Program-made: the position numbers and the translations under genes
Origin: Melastoma dodecandrum
Lineage: Eukaryota; Streptophyta; Magnoliopsida; Myrtales; Melastomataceae
Assembly: GCA_029817715.1 (NCBI GenBank)
Contig: JARUPY010000108.1
Span: 40,154-104,153, forward strand
Length of the DNA: 64,000 bases
Direction: 5' to 3'
In this document: positions 32,563 through 44,290 of the stretch, one piece after another
Layout: the number at the start of each line of letters is the position of its first letter
Numbering within the stretch: the first letter of the stretch is position 1
The notes under the pieces: generated by a model
Told to the model about the DNA's origin: nothing
Database searches by the model: none
The model's input: only the letters and a program-made list of their open reading frames with translations

Positions 32563-33893
32563 ACGTTGATGGAATGGAATGAATGGAAAGGCACACTCTG
32601 CACTGCACTGCACTGCACCACCCCAACCCCACTTTGCTTTTTCGCCTCTCTTCCTCCTCATCATCGTTTCGGCAACCAAGGAGGGGAAAAATTCACACCA
32701 TCATTACAAAGGATTCACCATTTGTTATCTTTATTTAATTAGTTCTCCATAATATGTTAAAAAAGACTGTTCAAGTTAAAAATGATTTCATAAAGGGTTT
32801 ACCGACCGATGTTCAGAGTAGGGGTATATATTTTTTTTACAAATTCCTCCATTTGTCCGTCTCCTAACACACAAGAGAGTGACCGGAGCTTCTTCCCCTC
32901 ATGTTAGTGTCTTGTCCACATCCAGCTAGAGAAACGCCACGCATGGTCAAGAAGCTTTGCAAGGGGCAATCATCACGGTCGCACCGAAAGATGAAAATGG
33001 CAAAGAAAAAAACAAAAGAGATGGGTGTTACGGTGGAACATCATCTCATCCGATTTGTGAAAAGATCGAATGAAATCCCTCTATGGTTGACTATACTAAT
33101 AATAATAAAAAAAAATGAATGTAATAATGGGTGATGATGGACCCCCCCAACACTAAAACTAAAGAAAGTTTTTGAGTGGACAATGTGCTGAAATGCCCGT
33201 TTGTTGATGGTCGACGCGTCATATTAGTGGGAGGGAATAAATGGGATCGCGTAGTGCCCCAATTTTCTTTTGTGTAGTGATCGTCCCAATTTGCAAGCAG
33301 TAAGTCGCCTTCCATTTTTAAAAGAAAGAAAGAAAAGGCAACGGATGATTAAACAAACAGCCAAACAACACCTAAATTCCATAGTAGCTGTATTTAATGT
33401 TGGGGGAATATGATTGATATTTTACTTGTAAACTACTATACATAGTAGTTGTTGTTTGAATCTGAGATTGAGTTAGTGAGGCGGGTAGATTTTTAGGCCC
33501 AATGGTGTGATTTGATTGATGCTTCCCTAATGGTTGGTTCTGATCTATAAGCCCAAAAGAAGAAGGCCCCGTTACTCCCACTGAATTTGTTGGAGGAAAT
33601 GCCACACCTACATGATCAAGTTAAAAATGGAGAGGCCGGGATAACTCCCAACACATGGATCCCAAATAATTTAGGATCGCAGGAATGTTTAGTCTTACCC
33701 CCTTTTGTCTGGTTCTAATTGTATCACATCTTTTTAGTAACTCTCGACCACATCTATGAACCGGAGGATGTACCTTTCGCTACGTCTGCATGCATACCCG
33801 ACCTCCTGCTCGTCAGGTCACGATCGGTCCCCCCCTCCCCTTCCTATACTTAAGTTGGTCGTCTTACTACGTCTTTTTTTGTTTTTTTTTTTA
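32563..33893. other. Intergenic between two foldback elements
   Basis: No gene recognised. A short CACTG repeat lies at about 32597-32620. Confidence 0.5.
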
Positions 33894-33902
33894 AGATATT
33901 GA

Positions 33903-35075
33903 GGAAGAGGCTAACGTTACGTGCACGTATCGTTACGTAGTTTACTAAATTTCATCAATCGTTTAGTAAAATTTACTAACTTTTTTAGTAAATTTTACTA
34001 AACAGTGACCATTTTTTTAGTAAAATTGTTAGTAATCGAATACTAACGGGGTTAGTAAATTTCATTAGTAATTTACTAACCCCGTTAGTACCCGATTACT
34101 AACGTTACTAACCCCGTTAGTATCCGATTACTAACATTTTTACTAAAAAATCTGTCTTGATTCGTAAAATCGGTAGTAATCGGATACGAACGGGGTTAGT
34201 AACGTTAGTAATCGGATACTAACGGGGTTAGTAACGTTAGTAATCGGATACTAACGGGGTTAGTAACGTTAGTAATCGGATACTAACGGGGTTAGTAAAT
34301 TACTAATGAAATTTACTAACCCCGTTAGTATCCGATTACTAACGTTACTAACCCCGTTTGTATCCGATTACTAACGTTTTTACTAAAATTGTTAGTAATC
34401 GGATACTAACGGGGTTAGTAACGTTAGTAATCGGATACTAACGGGGTTCGTAACGTTAGTAATCGGATACTAACGGGGTTCGTAACGTTAGTAATCGGAT
34501 ACTAACGGGGTTAGTAAATTACTAATGAGATTTACTAACCCCGTTAGTATCCGATTACTAACCCCGTTAGTAAAATTTACTAATTTTTTTAGTAAATTCT
34601 ACTAAACAGTGACCATTTTTTTAGTAAAATTGTTTGTAATCGAATACTAACCCCGTTAGTAAATCCCATTAGTAATTTACTAACCCCGTTAGTATCCGAT
34701 TACTAACGTTACGAACCCCGTTAGTATCCGATTACTAACGTTACGAACCCCGTTAGTATCCGATTACTAACCTTACGAACCCTGTTAGTATCCGATTACT
34801 AACGTTACTAACCCCGTTAGTATTTGATTACTAACAATTTTAGTTAGTAATCGGATACTAACGGGGTTAGTGTCGTTAGTAATCGGATACTAATGGGGTT
34901 AGTAAATTACTAATGAAATTTACTAACCCCGTTAGTATCCGATTACTAACAATTTTACTAAAAAAATGGTCACTGTTTAGTAAAATTTATTAAAAAAGTT
35001 AGTAAATTTTACTAACCGATTGATGAAATTTAGTAAACTACGTAACGTTACGTGCACGTAATGTTAGCCGCTTCC
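33903..35075. mobile_element. Mutator-type foldback element, 1.17 kb, no coding capacity
   Basis: It is flanked by identical 9-bp duplications AGATATTGA (33894-33902 and 35076-35084), the size made by Mutator-type transposases. The ends are inverted copies (GGAAGAGGCTAACGTTACG versus GGAAGCGGCTAACATTACG). The two arms, each about 160 bp of TTTACTAAATTTCATCAATCG-type sequence, flank a core made of about 32-bp units (TTAGTAATCGGATACTAACG) that switch orientation several times, so the element is a set of nested palindromes. It has no reading frame. A transcript would fold into a very long hairpin. Confidence 0.9.
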
Positions 35076-35084
35076 AGATATTGA

Positions 35085-35864
35085 CTTCCTTGATTTGTCT
35101 GAAACGTTTATGTGGACAATGACATTATCCCTCGCGTTTCCCGAGCGAGTCTTAATCCAAAAGCAAAGCGGAATTATTAACTAGTACAATGACGATGCGA
35201 AATGGATCGACTTGAACATCGGATTCGGACAAGGGATTGACTCGAGCGCGTTGATAGAGAGAAGGGAAGCCGAGCAACGAATACTGTTTGATTGCCTGCT
35301 CTGACAACGCGCAGTCCAGGTACGGCGTCTGCTCCACTAACATTGACAAGCAAGCTTCCCTTGCTCTGACGTCCAAATTGTCCGAGAAATCTTTCATTTT
35401 CTTTAGTTACTTTCACTTTCTTTGTTGTCTTTGTCTTAACTTTAAGCACCATATATATGCCCTTGTCCGGATAACATAGGGACAAGACTTTGAATATTAT
35501 ATTTCTAGAAAAACTCTTTGAGTTTATCATTCTCTTTATCATTCGGTGGATTCCGAGTGTGACGAGAAAATTCGAGTATTCATAACTCGGTGGTGCCTTA
35601 TCTTGTATCCGATTGCAGTGTCGTTCAACCTCACATTCGTCTATGGTGGTGCTGTTGTTGTATTCGTTCACGTTTCGAGTAGGGATCGTCCTTCCTTGAT
35701 GGTGGCCTAGATTGTATCCAAGGTTGGCGCGCAATTTATCCCTTGTTTGTTACTGTTTTAAGTGCGTCACGCACCCCAATTCGCCATCGCGGTTTGTTGT
35801 CAATGAAACGAGCCACTCACCCACCCCGTTCCCACGTCAACTAGTGCCAGAGTCTAAGATTGAG
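35085..35864. other. Unassigned region before the gypsy gag
   Basis: It may contain the leader or 5' LTR of the gypsy element, but I see no match to the LTR-like region at 44289 onwards. No gene recognised. Confidence 0.4.
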
Positions 35865-36277
35865 ATGGAGAACAGATTTCGTCGTGGAATGACGTTGGAA
35901 GAAGCTCGTTCAGCTCGCCTAAAGCAGGAGGTAGAGGAGCTGAGGCATCAAGTGCAACAACTTCTTGGAGAAAGTAGGACTCCTAGGAAACCATCTCCTC
36001 GACCAGTTGTACCAGAGGAGGGGCACAATCCCTTTGTCGAAGACTTGACCAATAGAGAGTACTCTTGAAGGAGTCACAGGGAGTGTCAGCTCGTTCGTCA
36101 TGTTAACATCAAAGTGGACATCCCGTACTTTGAATGAAATCTTGATTTAAAAGAGTTTATCGACTGGCTTCGGTCGATCGGGTGAGTTTTTGAGTATGAG
36201 GAAATCTTGGAGTATCGACAAGTGAAGGTAGCAGAACTCGGACTTCGTAATTATGCGAGTTTATGGTGAGAAAACCT
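35865..36277 (+). pseudogene. Ty3/gypsy gag, 5' part, truncated
   Basis: An ATG at 35865 starts MENRFRRGMTLEEARSARLK with a coiled-coil segment (EVEELRHQVQQLL). After a stop the frame continues as VDIPYFE, FIDWLRSI, VFEYEEI and LRNYASLW, the conserved start of the plant gypsy retrotransposon gag domain. Several TGA codons lie in this part, and the sequence ends abruptly at 36277 where another repeat begins. Later parts of what looks like the same element lie at 37640-38320 and 43660-44290. Confidence 0.85.
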
Positions 36278-37405
36278 TGTTACATTAAGAGGGGGTGAAT
36301 TAGTGTTAAAGTCAATTTAATGATTTTTAACTCTTTTTCGACAAACCCTGCGGCGGAAGAAAGCTTCTGTAAAATAGAACCGTAGAGACAGGTTTCTGTA
36401 AGATAGAACGTATGAATGTGATTGCGATTTGTTGATGGGCGCAAGACTTTTATAGTGGTTCAGCAACTTGCCTACATCCATCATTCACCCAAAATTTGGA
36501 TAGTTTTCACTAGGACGTAACTTAGTAACAATAACAGAAGGTGATACACGATTAACCTTTTATAGCACAAACCAGAATGTTTTGCACCACAGATAACTGA
36601 GTTGTAAAGCACAGACCAGAAGATTCTGCTCCAAAGATGTAAACCCTCTGCAGCACAGACCGAAAGGTTCTGTACCAAAGGTGACTTGATTTCACAACAT
36701 AGATCGTAAGATTATATGCAAAAGATGTCAACCCTCTCCAGCACAGACCGAAAGGTTCTGTACTATAAATGACTTGGTTTGACAGCACATATCGTAAAAT
36801 TTTGTACTAAAGATGTCAACCCTCTGCAGCACAGACCGAAAGGTTCTGTATTACAGGTGACTGATTTTTAAAGCACAGGCTGAAAGGTTCTGTACCATAG
36901 TGACTTGATCCACGTGTTAACGTGACTAACAAAGGTTACCAAGCGCAATCCTCTCGGGATAACGACTTCATGGCGTACCCCACGCGAGCACATAACGAAT
37001 CCTACACAAGTAGCCAGCGACCCTTGTCCAAGGATGGATTTTCCATCTGGCGGCTCCACACGACTTGCACGATCTCCTCGAGATAGCGAGTATGTGGCTC
37101 CACGCAAGCACGTAGCAAACCTTACGCAAGCACGCAGCAAACCCTGCGTAACCACGCAACAAACCCTGCGCAACCACGCGACAAACCCCATGCAAGCATA
37201 CAACAACCTCTGTCCTAGGTTCCTACACACACATAACGTTACTCCACAGAAGCTGGTTAGTCCCTCACCTTTTATGCTCCCGGGGTATCTGCCCTTCTCT
37301 CCGGCCCATTGCACGTTGATCACGCCAGCAATTTGCCGCATGCTTCCCACAAACGTCTCCTGCAGATTCCCAACCGAGTCCCTTGTGGCGCCCGAGTCAC
37401 CCTCA
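36278..37405. repeat. Copy 1 of a 1.1-kb repeat (also at 41196-42259)
   Basis: Starts TGTTACATTAAGAGGGGGTG. It aligns along its whole length with 41196-42259 in the same orientation, ending at CCGAGTCACCCTC in both. It contains an 88-bp tandem repeat (units starting at 36651, 36739 and 36827) and a second array based on GCAAGCACGCAGCAAACCCT (about 37085-37200). The TG start suggests an LTR, but no primer-binding site follows it. Confidence 0.75.
36651..36914. repeat. 88-bp tandem repeat, three units
   Basis: Units begin CAGCACAGACCGAAAGGTTC at 36651, 36739 and 36827, exactly 88 bp apart. The third is degenerate towards its end. A related array is present in the second copy of the repeat family at about 41560-41760. 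Confidence 0.85.
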
Positions 37406-37639
37406 GGAGGCCAGGCAGAGGTGGAAGGGACGGGAGTAGGCTAGGCAGAGGCGGAAGGGATGAGAGGAGGCGTGCGGTGATCGTCTAACTATAGGAACGA
37501 CGGGAGGCAGAAGGCGAAGGACTAGAGAGGACTATGTGAGAAATTGAAAACCACTTCATTTTCTTAGGGGCAGAGGGAGGCTAAGGCGCTCGCCCAGAGC
37601 CTTGGCACTTAGGGCCCTAACTGGGGCCGGTTAGGGTGC

Positions 37640-38320
37640 ACAGCTTCACCCCGGTGCCCTTGATAACATTGGCCAAAACTACAAGGATATTGTCACATGT
37701 GATGTGGTGTCCATGGATGCTTGCCATTTACAGTTGGGAAGACTATGACGATATGATCGACATGAAGTGCATGACAAGTTCAAGAACACCTACTCCATCA
37801 CCCTTGCACAGAAGAAGATCACCCCTCTTCCCTTGACTTTAATTTCTACCAATCCAGCACCATCGTCGACTATGTCAAGCAAGCAAGAATCTGGCTCAAA
37901 GTACGTTGAGCTTACTCAAGCGGTCTGTGGAGAGAGGATGGTTTACCTACTGCTATTATTTGCGGAAGGAGCAGAGCTAGCCTTGACCTTGCCTCCTCAA
38001 GTTCGAGCCTTATTTCAAGAGTTCGATGATGTATTTCTGAAAGAGATGCCGAGAGACTTCCTCCTTTGAAGGACATACAACATCGAATCGATCTCATTCT
38101 TGGAGTATCATTGCCTAATCGACCCGCCTATCGATGCACCTCGGACAAGGCGAGGGAGTCGCAACGTCAGGTCGAAGAGCTCATCGAATGTGGATTTGTT
38201 CGAGGAAGTCTCTACTCCTATTTAGTCTCAACCCTCTTTGTTCCCAAGTAAGATGAATCGTGGCGAATCCGTGTGACAGTCAAGTGATCGACCGAATCAC
38301 CATTAAGTACAGGTTTCCTG
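37640..38320 (+). pseudogene. Ty3/gypsy pol fragment (protease-RT linker and start of RT)
   Basis: Pieces read as plant gypsy pol: DIVTCDVVSMDACHLQLGRL, FKNTYSITLAQKKITPLPL, ALFQEFDDVFLKEMP, then HRIDLILG and LPNRPAYRC, SQRQVEELIECGFVRGS and IKYRFP. Stops and frameshifts interrupt it. It breaks off at about 38318, right after YRFP, where a GAAGGGGTGAAACGACC end of a hAT-like element begins. The sequence type matches the gag at 35865 and the integrase end at 43660. Confidence 0.85.
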
Positions 38321-38530
38321 AAGGGGTGAAACGACCTGAGTTGAGACCGAACCTTTCTAGGATCGAGCTCGATCAAGCCCAAAACTTTGAGCTTGGGCTC
38401 GGCTCGGTCCAATATTAGGGAGCTCGAGTTTGACACGATAAGCTCGATAGGCTCGATGATACACCGAACCTAAACTCGGCTCGACAATTCGAACTCGGCT
38501 AAGAACTCGAACTCTATAATACACATAGAT
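38318..38530. mobile_element. hAT-like element end inserted in gypsy pol
   Basis: The sequence begins AAGGGGTGAAACGACC and is crowded with GAGCTCGA/GGCTCGGCTCGG motifs, as in the ends of the hAT at 1764. I did not find the other end or a target duplication, so this may be only one end. Confidence 0.5.
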
Positions 38531-38539
38531 CCTCGGCTT

Positions 38540-40456
38540 GAACATTTGTTGTTTGAAATAACTCAAAATTCACTTCATAAGCACTCACATCCACAAATTG
38601 ACAACATAACCATTCCACAAGAACCATTCAACGTTATCCAAAACAACCACGAACCACAAGACCCGTACTTTTAAAACATCTCCACAGGAACTATATCAAA
38701 TTTTCCAAAGCAACCACATGACCGACCCGTGCTTTTAAAACATCTCCCAAATTTTTCCAAAGGTAAAAGGCAAAATTAAAACACATTATAAGGGAAATCG
38801 AGGCAAATTATACAAACAATTAGCAAACAAAACCAGAAGAGGTCCTAAGACAGAACTCGAAGAGATGTTAACTATGTTATATTGAGAAAGGTAAAAAGTA
38901 GGAATCTCTATGATAACAGTCAATATTAGTCCATTAAATCATACTTTTCTTCCTAATTCAGGAAAGCTGAGGATCCTCGACACCCAATGGGTCAATATAC
39001 TAGACCTATACAATGTCATTACACCGAAAAATGAATTGGTTCCTGTACGCGCGCCTTCCAGCCTAGCAAGCGCGTGGTGGTCGGACGACTTGAGGATCCT
39101 GGTCTACTCCCTAAGGCCCAACCGGTCGAAGTCATGACTCGAACGTCGGATGCTGCGGAAGGGAACTGGGTTGAACACTCCCTTGGTTCCTATATGAGCC
39201 CGCGGGGCGTTTCACTAGTCGTCAGTCCCTCATCCAAAATGGTTCCGTAAAAAGGTTGTTGTTTAACCTAGGTAAACTATTACGGCGTCGCCACCGTCTT
39301 AGTTTTGAAAACTGGTTTAAGTTGGAAAATCATAGTAGGATTCGGGGATTCCTAATTACTAACTCATACATCTAAACGTGCAAAAAGGTGGCATTTTCTC
39401 CAAAAGTTTGCTTTTGGTTAACTGGTGTTGGACCCTATCCAGGCATGACTCCGGAAAAATGTCAATGTTTTATGGGTATTGGACCCGATCCAGGCATGAC
39501 TCCGGACTCATATCAATGTTTTATGGGCGTTGGACCCGATTCGACCTTTTTGGGACCGAACTCATGCTATTGATTTAGCAAACAACATGCAATGATAAAA
39601 TCTTAAAAGCCTAACAACATGCACTTTTAACCACAATTCAAGAATTTAGATCAAACGGAGCGGGGAAGGGTGGTGACCGTGGGCCTATGCACCTATGCCC
39701 ACCTCTCTTTGTACTTGAGGCCCGCCGGGATGGCATTTCATCAGCTGAGGCGTCGTCAGTGGGGTCGCTCTTGTGAAGCTTTCCACCAAGGTTGGTTGAT
39801 CGCGTGCCTCTAGTCTTGTGCTCCGCCTTCGGGATCCGTCTTATCGAATCTGCGAAATAATGTTCGAATATTCATGCAATGAAAACAAAAAATGGATCAG
39901 AAAATTCTAATTTTAAGACATGTCAAAGAATTAGAATTAGAAAATAAGTAAAGATACGATTCTTGGGAATATTGAGTAGAACTTTGGTTTTTCGAGTAAT
40001 TTGTATGGTTCCTTTTTATATAAAAAGGAGAAAGTTATGTAAATAACATGCTGGAGAAGAAATATTAACTTATGGGCATCGACAAAGTCAATTCTTGCAA
40101 AGTGTTTGGAAAACGAAAGTACATGAATTTCTAAAGTTTTGAAATTTTAAAACAAAAGTTTTGCAAGACATTTGGAAATGCACTCACAGATTATAGTAAA
40201 ATTCAATGATCAATAATAATAGATGAATAAGTCAAACAAAAAGTTTTTTAAAGCCATGAATAAATCACTAAGTGAAACTCAACATTCATATACGAATTAA
40301 AATTTGGATAAAAGTGATATAATTTTTAGATTGATAAAATAAAATAAGATAAAATAAAATAAAAGTGTTTCATTACCTTTGAGGATGGAGGGGACCAGAC
40401 CGACAGAGGACCCTTTGCTTACTTGAGTCATCACCATCGAGATTTCGGTGCCAGCC
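38540..40456. other. Repeat-derived DNA, no gene recognised
   Basis: Contains a 51-bp tandem repeat (39430-39531 plus a partial third unit), in frame because 51 is 17 codons. The rest shows no recognisable protein. Confidence 0.45.
39430..39541. repeat. 51-bp tandem repeat, 2.2 units
   Basis: Units start GGACCC(T/G)ATCCAGGCATGA at 39430 and 39481, with a partial third at 39532. Confidence 0.85.
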
Positions 40457-40611
40457 GCCTATGCCGGGAGATGTGGCCAAGAGGGATCTATGGATCGCTG
40501 ACGAGGGACGCTGATGATGAGGGATGAGGTTCGCCTATGCCAGGAGATGTGGCCAAGAGGGATCTATGGATCGCTGAGATCGAGGGACGCTGATGATGAG
40601 GGATAAGGTTC
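40457..40611. repeat. Tandem duplication of 76 and 79 bp
   Basis: Two near-identical units (40457-40532 and 40533-40611), both starting GCCTATGCC(G/A)GGAGATGTGG; the second has three extra bases. Confidence 0.85.
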
Positions 40612-41195
40612 GCCGTACGGGAAGTTGAGGAGAAGTCGGTCTCCTTGACGCCACAGTAGTGAGAGTGAGGGTTCATCCGAAGCTGCCACATGAGGAGAAA
40701 GCGCTGGGAGAGAGAAGACAAATTTGAGGTTGCGAGGTGTCTTGTTGTTGGCTGTCGTGGGATGGGAGGAGAGATCAGTGCTTGGAGGCCGTGGGGCCGT
40801 GGGATGGGCAACGAATCCTTTCGCCAGTGTGTGGTGCCGACATTCAAGAGCAACCGTGGGCGTTGTCAGCGATGGCAGGGGTAGGAACATCTTGTCTTGG
40901 GACGTCCTAGGGTTTGTTTCAAAGAAGGGACCGTCATCAAGGACTGGGGAGCCACCACTGGACTTGGTCGAGGTGAGCTCATGCTACTTTGGTACGGGGA
41001 TGCTGTGACAAGTTGGTGTGTCGCCGATCTAGAAGGTTGAGCCTTTGGAAAGCGAGAATGCTGATTTTGCCTAGTTCAACCTGCACACTCGAAATAGCAA
41101 CATCAAAGCAAAAGGGATGCCTCCTGTGACGCCCCTGTGGGTCGACGGAAGCTTGGACGCCTAGTTCTATCGAGGGAGAGACTAGTGATTGGCCT
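40612..41195. other. GC-rich repeat-derived DNA, no gene recognised
   Basis: Open frames exist on both strands but none resembles a known protein. Confidence 0.4.
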
Positions 41196-42259
41196 TGTTA
41201 CACTAAGACGGGGGTGAATTAATGTTAAAGACTAATTAATGATTTTTAACTCATTTTCGACAAACTCCGCAACGGAAGAAAGCTTCTATAAAACAGAACC
41301 ATAGAGACAGGTTTCTGTAACACAGAACGTGTGAATGTGATTGCGATTTGTTCGATGGACGCAAGACTTTTATAATGGTTCGACAACTTGCCTACATCTA
41401 CTTTTCACCCAGAATTTGGATGATTTTCACCAGACGTAACTTAGTAACGATTACAGAAAGTGACACAATAACGACCTTTTATAGCACAGACCAGAAAGTT
41501 CTACACTACAGATAACTGAGTTGCAAAGTACAGGCCAGAAGGTTCTGCACCAAAGATGTGAAACCTCCACAGCACAGACGAGAAGGTTCTGTACCAAAAG
41601 TGACCTGGTTTCATAGCACAGATCGTAAGATTCTGTACTAAAAATGTCAACTCTCTCCAACACAGACCAGAAGGTTCTGTACCAAAGGTGACTTGGTTTT
41701 ACAGCATATATCGTAAGATTTTGTACTAAAGATGCAACCCCTACAACACAGACCGAAAGGTTCCATACCACAATGACTCGGTGCACGCGTTAACATGTCT
41801 AACAAATGTAATCAACCGCAATTCCCTCGGGATAACGACTTCATGGCGTATCCCACGCGAGCACGTAGCGAACCCTACGGAAGCAAACAGTGACTCCCTG
41901 TCCAAGGATGGATTTTCCCTCCGGCGGCTCCACACAACCTGCATGATCTACTCGAAATAGCGATTACATGGCGAACTCCACGCAAGCACGTAGCAAACCC
42001 TACTCAAGCACGCAGCAAACCCTGTGCAAGCACGCGGCAAACCCCATGCAAGCAGACAACAGCCTCTGTCCAAGGTTCCTGCACACACAAAACGTTACAC
42101 CACAGAAGCTGGTTAGTCCCTCACCTTCTGTGCTCCTAGGGTATCGGCCCTTCTCTCCAGCTCATTGCATGTTGGCCATGCCAGCAACCTACCGCATGCT
42201 TCCCACCAACGTCTCCTGCAGATTCCCAACCGAGCCCTCGTGGCCCCCGAGTCACCCTC
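41196..42259. repeat. Copy 2 of the 1.1-kb repeat
   Basis: Starts TGTTACACTAAGACGGGGGTG and aligns with 36278-37405 throughout, in the same orientation, including the CAGACC/AAGGTTCTG tandem array. Its right end abuts a reverse-oriented gypsy pol fragment directly. Confidence 0.75.
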
Positions 42260-43610
42260 CCAGAAGAGTTCACTAACGATTATATTCACCACGTTGTCTG
42301 TCTCGATCAGAAATGTGTTCCCCAACAAGTAGACCCGCCAAACTCGTAAGCAATGGACAACGGCCAGCATCTCCTTCTCATGGGCAGAATACTGCTTCTC
42401 AGCATCCTTTAGCTTCCAGTTTTCGAATGCAACGGGGTGCCCTTCCTGAACCAGAACGCCTCCCACCTTCTGGTCAGATGCATCAGTATAAACTTCAAAG
42501 GATTTATCAAACCTGGGGAGCTTTGGGACATGTTCCGATTAAATGGCTTCATTCACGTCCTCAAATACCGTCCGACACCGCTCATCCTAACACCAGGGTT
42601 GATCTTTCCTTAACAGATCCGTCAATGGGGCCACACTCCAATTTCTTACGAAACGACGATAGTAGTTAGCAAGTCCCAAAAAGCTCCTTAGTTCTGAGAC
42701 TTTACCAGGTGTCGGCCATTCTCGAATGACTCGCACCTTCCCCATATCCATCCGTACACTTCCTCGTCCGATCACATGGCCTAGGAAGCCGATCTCCTAT
42801 ACACAGAACTCACATTTCTCTTTCTTAACATAGAGTGTGTGCTCCCTAAGTTTGGACAGAACAAGCCGTAAGTGCCTTTGGTGCTCTTTTAGGGTCCCTG
42901 AGTAAACCACAATATCGTCCAGATACACCACCACAAACCCGTCGATATACTCATTGAATACGTCATGTATCAGGTTACAGAATGTGGCAGAGGCATTCGT
43001 TAAGCCAAAAGGCATCACCAAGAACTCAAACGACCCATACCTCGTCACCATCGTAGTTTTGGGCTTATCCCCCTTTGCAATGCGAACTTGCCAATATCCC
43101 GACCGCAGATCCAACATAGAGAAGTAGGCAGCTTTCGACGATCGATCGAATAAATCTGCCACCAATGGTATTGGGTACTTATTCTTCACCGTAAACGTGT
43201 TCAGCCCCCGATAATCCACGCAAAGCTCAAAGTGTTATCATGCTTCGTTTGTAACAGGACATGAGCTCTCTCTAAGATGCCTTGGATGGCTGGATCTTTC
43301 CTGACTCGAGCAATTCACCCAATTGAACTCTTAGCTCCGCTAGCTCTTTCGGTGTCATCCGGTAAGGAGCCTTAGTAGGGGGAACGGTACTTGGGAGGAG
43401 ATAGATTTTGTGGTCCACCGCCCGCCTAGGAGGAAGGCCCTTTGTTAGCTCGGCTGGCATGACATCTTTGAAGTCTTCTAGGACAGACTCAACAACCTAG
43501 GGGACCTGCATGGACGTGGCCTCTTCCACTTCAAATACCACCGCAAGGTAGATCATCTCGCCCTTTTTCCAGCCCTTAGCCAACTGCATTGCTGACACCA
43601 TCTCCGATTT
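42260..43610 (-). pseudogene. Second Ty3/gypsy pol fragment (RT and start of RNase H), reverse orientation
   Basis: Reading right to left: the linker before RT (PAELTKGLPPRRAVDHKI, then YRMTPKELAELRVQL; 43272-43460); the RT core with DYRGLNTFTVKNKYP, AYFSMLDLRSGYWQVRI, PFGLTNASATF and the catalytic YLDD (42797-43219); [19 protein letters not shown] (42587-42775); and the start of RNase H with DAEKQYSAHEKEMLAVVHC (42263-42466). One frameshift lies near 43230-43270. It is a different family from the forward gypsy element (its RT differs) and lacks integrase. It seems to be nested in, or rearranged with, the forward gypsy. Confidence 0.92.
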
Positions 43611-43659
43611 CCCATGTTTCGATCCTCGGACGACCAACACTCAAATCATCCTGTACCCG

Positions 43660-44290
43660 TGTCCGCCCCCAGAGGTAGCGCTCCAACGGTCTGGTGGCCC
43701 CTATCCAGCTGCCTATCGCTTCGCCCGAAACAAACAGGAGATACTCAGGGAGGCGCGAGATAGCTTGGAGAAAGCAGCCCGACGCATGAAGAAGTATGCT
43801 GATCAACGTTGGAGGGCGGTTGAGTGAATTAATAGCAGATTTGGAAGAAAATCAATAGTAAGCGAGTCCATCGTGAATTAGTTCAAAGGTACGACGGTCC
43901 CTTTGAAGTTGTCAAACGTGTGGGTGCGGTAGCCTACAGGTTAAAGCTGGCTGAGAGGATGAAGATTCATCCGACAGTCCACGTGAGCTTCTTGAAGCCA
44001 TTCCATGACGATGGTGGTCCAGAGAGAGTTCAAGCTAAATGGGCGCCTCCGACTGTGTGGGTACAACATGAGCTTCAGGTAGAGCGCATTCTGGATCATC
44101 GCGTCTTGGGGCAGAGCAAGAAGAATCGTGGAACGGAGTACCTTATCTAATGGAGAGTCTAGGAAGCGGTAGAAGCCACTTGGGAGAAAGCGAACACCCT
44201 GTGGCAGTTTGAGGACGAGGTGCAAGCGTACCTCAGTAAGGCGTCGACTTCCTCTGGTGGGGAAGGTTTATTAGCACGTTTGGATGAGTG
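43660..44290 (+). pseudogene. Ty3/gypsy integrase C-terminus and chromodomain
   Basis: Reads YPAAYRFARNKQEILREARD with KKYADQRWRAVE, then GPFEVVKRVGAVAYRLKLAE in a shifted frame, HPTVHVSFLKPFHDD, and a chromodomain-like end (VERILDHRVL, GTEYLI*WRV, ATWEKANTLWQFEDEV). The chromodomain W and the stop before WRV show decay. It is the natural 3' continuation of the forward gypsy gag and pol pieces at 35865 and 37640. Confidence 0.88.

Noticed and set aside
33903..35075. CRISPR array
   Set aside because: The repeats are inverted as well as direct and have no unique spacers; 9-bp duplications show a transposon in a plant genome.
36651..36914. 88-bp repeats as a centromeric satellite
   Set aside because: Only three units inside a dispersed repeat family.
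36278..42259. The two 1.1-kb repeats as LTRs of one retrotransposon
   Set aside because: No primer-binding site or polypurine tract borders them, and the DNA between holds parts of other elements in mixed order.
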